Source of the DNA: Ichthyophis bannanicus
Taxonomy: Eukaryota; Chordata; Amphibia; Gymnophiona; Ichthyophiidae
Length of the DNA stretch: 64,000 nucleotides
Assembly (NCBI GenBank): GCA_033557465.1
Contig: CM066032.1
Coordinates: 60,176,955-60,240,954 of the forward strand
Direction: 5' to 3'
The stretch's first letter is position 1. Every line of letters starts with the position of its first letter. The translations under genes were made by a program, and so were the position numbers. Below the pieces are notes generated by a model. That model was given only the letters and a program-made list of their open reading frames with translations, was not told the origin of the DNA and searched no databases. Positions 63,129 to 64,000 of the stretch are shown here, in pieces.

Positions 63129-64000
63129 TTGAAGTTGGTGGTTTCGCAAACTTGACCTGTGAGGTTCGCCTATGGCTGAACCTGTACTCATTGTTCCCTT
63201 TAGAGTCGGGATCATAGTGATCTGGAATGAGCCAGATACTAAGCGGAGCTGGAACCTTTTCTTTCTACTTCTACCATTGCCCTGCTCAGTCCCTGGGGTC
63301 CGGTAGGGAAGTAGAGAAGTGCAATGTGGAGGGAGTCTCTTAATCCCTGTGCACCATCTGGAACCTTGTTCTCAGTGGCCCCAGATCACACTGGTTGGGT
63401 TGCAGGGTCACGGACTCCGCACCACCAGAGGCTTCTATGGTTAATTAAGGTGTAGCCCGTCCCAAAGGGGGGAGGGGTTGAGTTTGAAGGAGCTCAGGTG
63501 GGGTTCGACCCCTGGTATTGTGTATATGCAGGTGAACTCCAGTGATGCCGCAGCACTCGTGGACACTGCAAGCAGGTCTTCAGGGTTTGAGCTGTGTTTT
63601 TTTGTTTTTTTTTTTGACAGAAGCGGATGTTGTAAGAAGACGTGGCCAAGCCGGCCATTCTGGATGTGATCCTGGCCATTCTTGATCTGGCCCTGGGCTC
63701 CTCGAGCCTCCCTTTGAGGACTGCTGTGGGTCTGATGGCTGGATCTGCCCGCTCTAGTCCTGACTTACTCTGCTGTGTCGATGCCACAGGTTGCTAGCGG
63801 GAATCAAACCTTTTCTTGGTTAGCAAGGTAGAGCTCTAAGCATTAGGCAAGTCCGGTAGTGCCGCATGCGAGAGGCCCGTAGGAGTGTTGTGGAGTAGCT
63901 ATTCAGCCTTGCAATGATGCCATCTTTTCTAGCTGCTGCTGGGGGTGCCACAGACAAGCAGTCAGTAGTAGTATGCCAGTCTGGAGTGATTTAAGGGCGA
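63126..64000. other. Unassigned sequence to window end
   Basis: No convincing exon, element end or RNA gene. A poly-T stretch at 63597-63616 could be a retroposon tail on the minus strand, but the rest is not recognisable. Confidence 0.4.

Noticed and set aside
63597..63616. Poly-T as the 3' end of a minus-strand retroposon
   Set aside because: No coding or SINE sequence and no target duplication could be tied to it.
1..64000. CRISPR array, bacterial operons or phage
   Set aside because: No spaced direct repeats of that type; codon use, splice sites and element types are those of a vertebrate genome.

Overview
This is a transposon-saturated piece of a large vertebrate genome, most likely an amphibian. 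A caecilian is my best guess, from the mix of DIRS, CR1/L3, L1, L2 and Penelope elements; the species is inference. I see no bacterial features, rRNA or CRISPR. Two host genes show through as short, spliced exons. On the plus strand, 25572-25666 is the last coding exon of CIMIP2B (FAM166B), followed by a 3'UTR with AATAAA at 26001. On the minus strand, exons at 59384-59489, 59017-59063, 44572-45445, about 41598-41741 and 40785-41034 encode the RUN-to-SH3 C-terminal half of RUSC2 (iporin), followed by a long 3'UTR. The genes converge tail to tail. From memory this is also the arrangement of RUSC2 and FAM166B on human 9p13, so the two gene calls support each other.

Layout. 1-25107: remains of DIRS elements on the plus strand. 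One (DIRS-1, about 986-25107) has been split by at least six later insertions: CR1 at 2175-6359 (itself holding an L2), CR1 at 7394-8095, CR1 at 9613-10504, CR1 at 10640-19861 (itself holding a full-length L1 at 12356-19299), a solo LTR at 19981-21420 and an L1 fragment at 22596-24365. Several insertions are bounded by target-site duplications that can be read directly. 25108-26025: CIMIP2B terminal exon and 3'UTR. 26026-38750: intergenic, with a CR1 nested inside another CR1 (27179-31546), a Penelope-like element with inverted pLTRs (32745-35077) and a third CR1 (37371-38572). 38750-64000: RUSC2. Its intron 41742-44571 holds two tRNA-derived SINEs and an 825-bp foldback element. Its 13.6-kb intron 45446-59016 holds two nearly complete DIRS elements arranged head to head (45647-51277 minus, 51661-57445 plus). 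Upstream of the last recognisable RUSC2 exon there is a further DIRS terminus (60040-60410), LINE scraps and poorly classified sequence.

Most open reading frames belong to mobile elements and carry a few frameshifts or stops. The best preserved are L1 ORF1, the RT/RNase H body of DIRS-3 and the tyrosine recombinase of DIRS-2. The most unusual items are the foldback element at 42311-43135, the Penelope-like element whose layout it resembles, the head-to-head DIRS pair in one intron, and the 1440-bp solo LTR. Family assignments rest on motifs and on comparison between copies inside the window; no database search was run.
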